From Pseudoalteromonas luteoviolacea (GTDB taxonomy: Bacteria > Pseudomonadota > Gammaproteobacteria > Enterobacterales > Alteromonadaceae), in NCBI RefSeq assembly GCF_001696455.1, contig NZ_MAUJ01000001.1:558001-622000 (forward strand): DNA of 64,000 nucleotides. Direction: 5' to 3'. Below are positions 63,536-64,000 of the stretch, one piece after another; position 1 is the stretch's first letter, and each line of letters starts with the position of its first letter. The translations under genes and the position numbers were made by a program. Below the pieces are notes generated by a model. It was not told the origin of the DNA and made no database searches. It saw nothing but the letters and a program-made list of their open reading frames with translations.

Positions 63536-64000
63536 TTATTTGACTGAAACTCGAATTCTCAAAAGTCCTATCAGTAACAAGTTTATCCAAAAAAATGAAC
63601 CTCCAGAGCTCCCCTCATCTTGTTTCGGAGGCGTTGTTTTATCCGGCTCTTGTGCAGCTAAAACATTAATCGTAATGTTCTGCTCCGAAATGGGGCGATC
63701 TTTGAAATAAGCGGTCAGTGCAATTTGCGTGTCGCCGCTATCTTGAAATACCACCTCAGAACTTTTTCCCATTACTACTTTGTTATTAGGAAAAGTCCAT
63801 TTGTAATCTAGATTAAGATCGTAAGTTGAATTTAAGTTCACCGATATATGCGTACTTTTTCCTTGCTCTATTTGTTCAGGAAGATTGAGTGTGAGTGACT
63901 TTATCGCAGGCGTTACAGCGTCAACTTCATACTGTTTACTATAACTTAAACTTTTATCTGCAAAGGCTTTTAGCGTAACGGTATAAAAATCAGGGGTTGC
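63536..64000 (-). CDS. C-terminal part of a secreted PKD-like protein with GlyGly-CTERM-like tail, cut by the window edge
   Basis: The frame is open from base 64000 to the stop at 63536; the GTG near 63841 is an internal Val. The visible part (about 154 residues) holds one beta-rich repeat (YTVTLKAFADKS, DYKWTFPNNKVVMGK, GDTQIALTAYFKD) like PKD or Ig-type domains. A Pro/Lys-rich linker follows, then GSSGGSFFWINLLLIGLL and a basic end (RIRVSVK). Gly-Gly, one membrane helix and a basic tail at the very C-terminus match the GlyGly-CTERM sorting signal cleaved by rhombosortase. Secreted proteases and other type II substrates carry it; the enzyme type is upstream and not visible. Confidence 0.75.
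   Translation of the reverse strand, partial: ATPDFYTVTLKAFADKSLSYSKQYEVDAVTPAIKSLTLNLPEQIEQGKSTHISVNLNSTYDLNLDYKWTFPNNKVVMGKSSEVVFQDSGDTQIALTAYFKDRPISEQNITINVLAAQEPDKTTPPKQDEGSSGGSFFWINLLLIGLLRIRVSVK

Overview
The window looks like chromosomal DNA from a marine gammaproteobacterium of the Alteromonadales, most probably Pseudoalteromonas or a close relative. This rests on gene content and order (tmk-holB-pilZ-tatD, divergent metG/apbC, ackA-pta beside yfbV, a glk/edd/eda/gap Entner-Doudoroff block under LacI control), on many c-di-GMP proteins, and on moderately AT-rich codon use. No rRNA, tRNA, CRISPR array, transposase or prophage gene was seen. The left end cuts astB (5' end missing). The right end cuts a minus-strand gene whose product carries a GlyGly-CTERM-like tail.

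Left third (1-24 kb). After astB and a DUF350 membrane protein comes a tightly packed six-gene operon (2765-15794): a TPR/beta-barrel outer-membrane protein (Slam-like), a FecR-domain periplasmic protein, a 1912-residue lipoprotein (Fn3, seven cadherin-like repeats, delta-60 repeats), a metallo-beta-lactamase-fold hydrolase, a CHASE2 adenylate cyclase and a GAF/HD-GYP phosphodiesterase. I regard this as the best candidate for an undescribed system: a surface lipoprotein with its likely exporter, coupled to cAMP and c-di-GMP signalling. It is followed by a VOC protein, AcpH, and a four-gene MCE lipid-transport operon whose ATPase lacks the catalytic glutamate and the switch histidine. Small accessory genes follow (DoxX-like, NUDIX, a small secreted protein, a diguanylate cyclase, a GGCT-like protein, a PdxH-like protein, an orphan OpuAC-type binding protein).

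Middle (25.7-48 kb). Two LacI regulators flank glucokinase, and edd-eda-gap follows. Three identical copies of the palindrome TGACACCGGTGTCA lie upstream of glk and edd, each near or over a TTGACA -35 element. Both leaders also contain terminator-like hairpins. Then come adk, a GGDEF/EAL protein, tmk-holB-pilZ-tatD with a PhoD-like phosphatase overlapping tatD, a large orphan propeller sensor kinase, metG and apbC.

Right third (48-64 kb). This holds a 7TMR-DISM/EAL protein, a hybrid histidine kinase with a nearby free-standing HPt protein, a zincin-like protein with tapT, alaA, a translationally overlapping minus-strand set (ACT protein, EIIA-Glc-like protein with an altered histidine, YffB, DapE, M15 peptidase), pta-ackA and yfbV.

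Recurring themes are cyclic-nucleotide signalling (one diguanylate cyclase, two EAL proteins, one HD-GYP, one PilZ, one adenylate cyclase), envelope transport, and central glucose/acetate metabolism.
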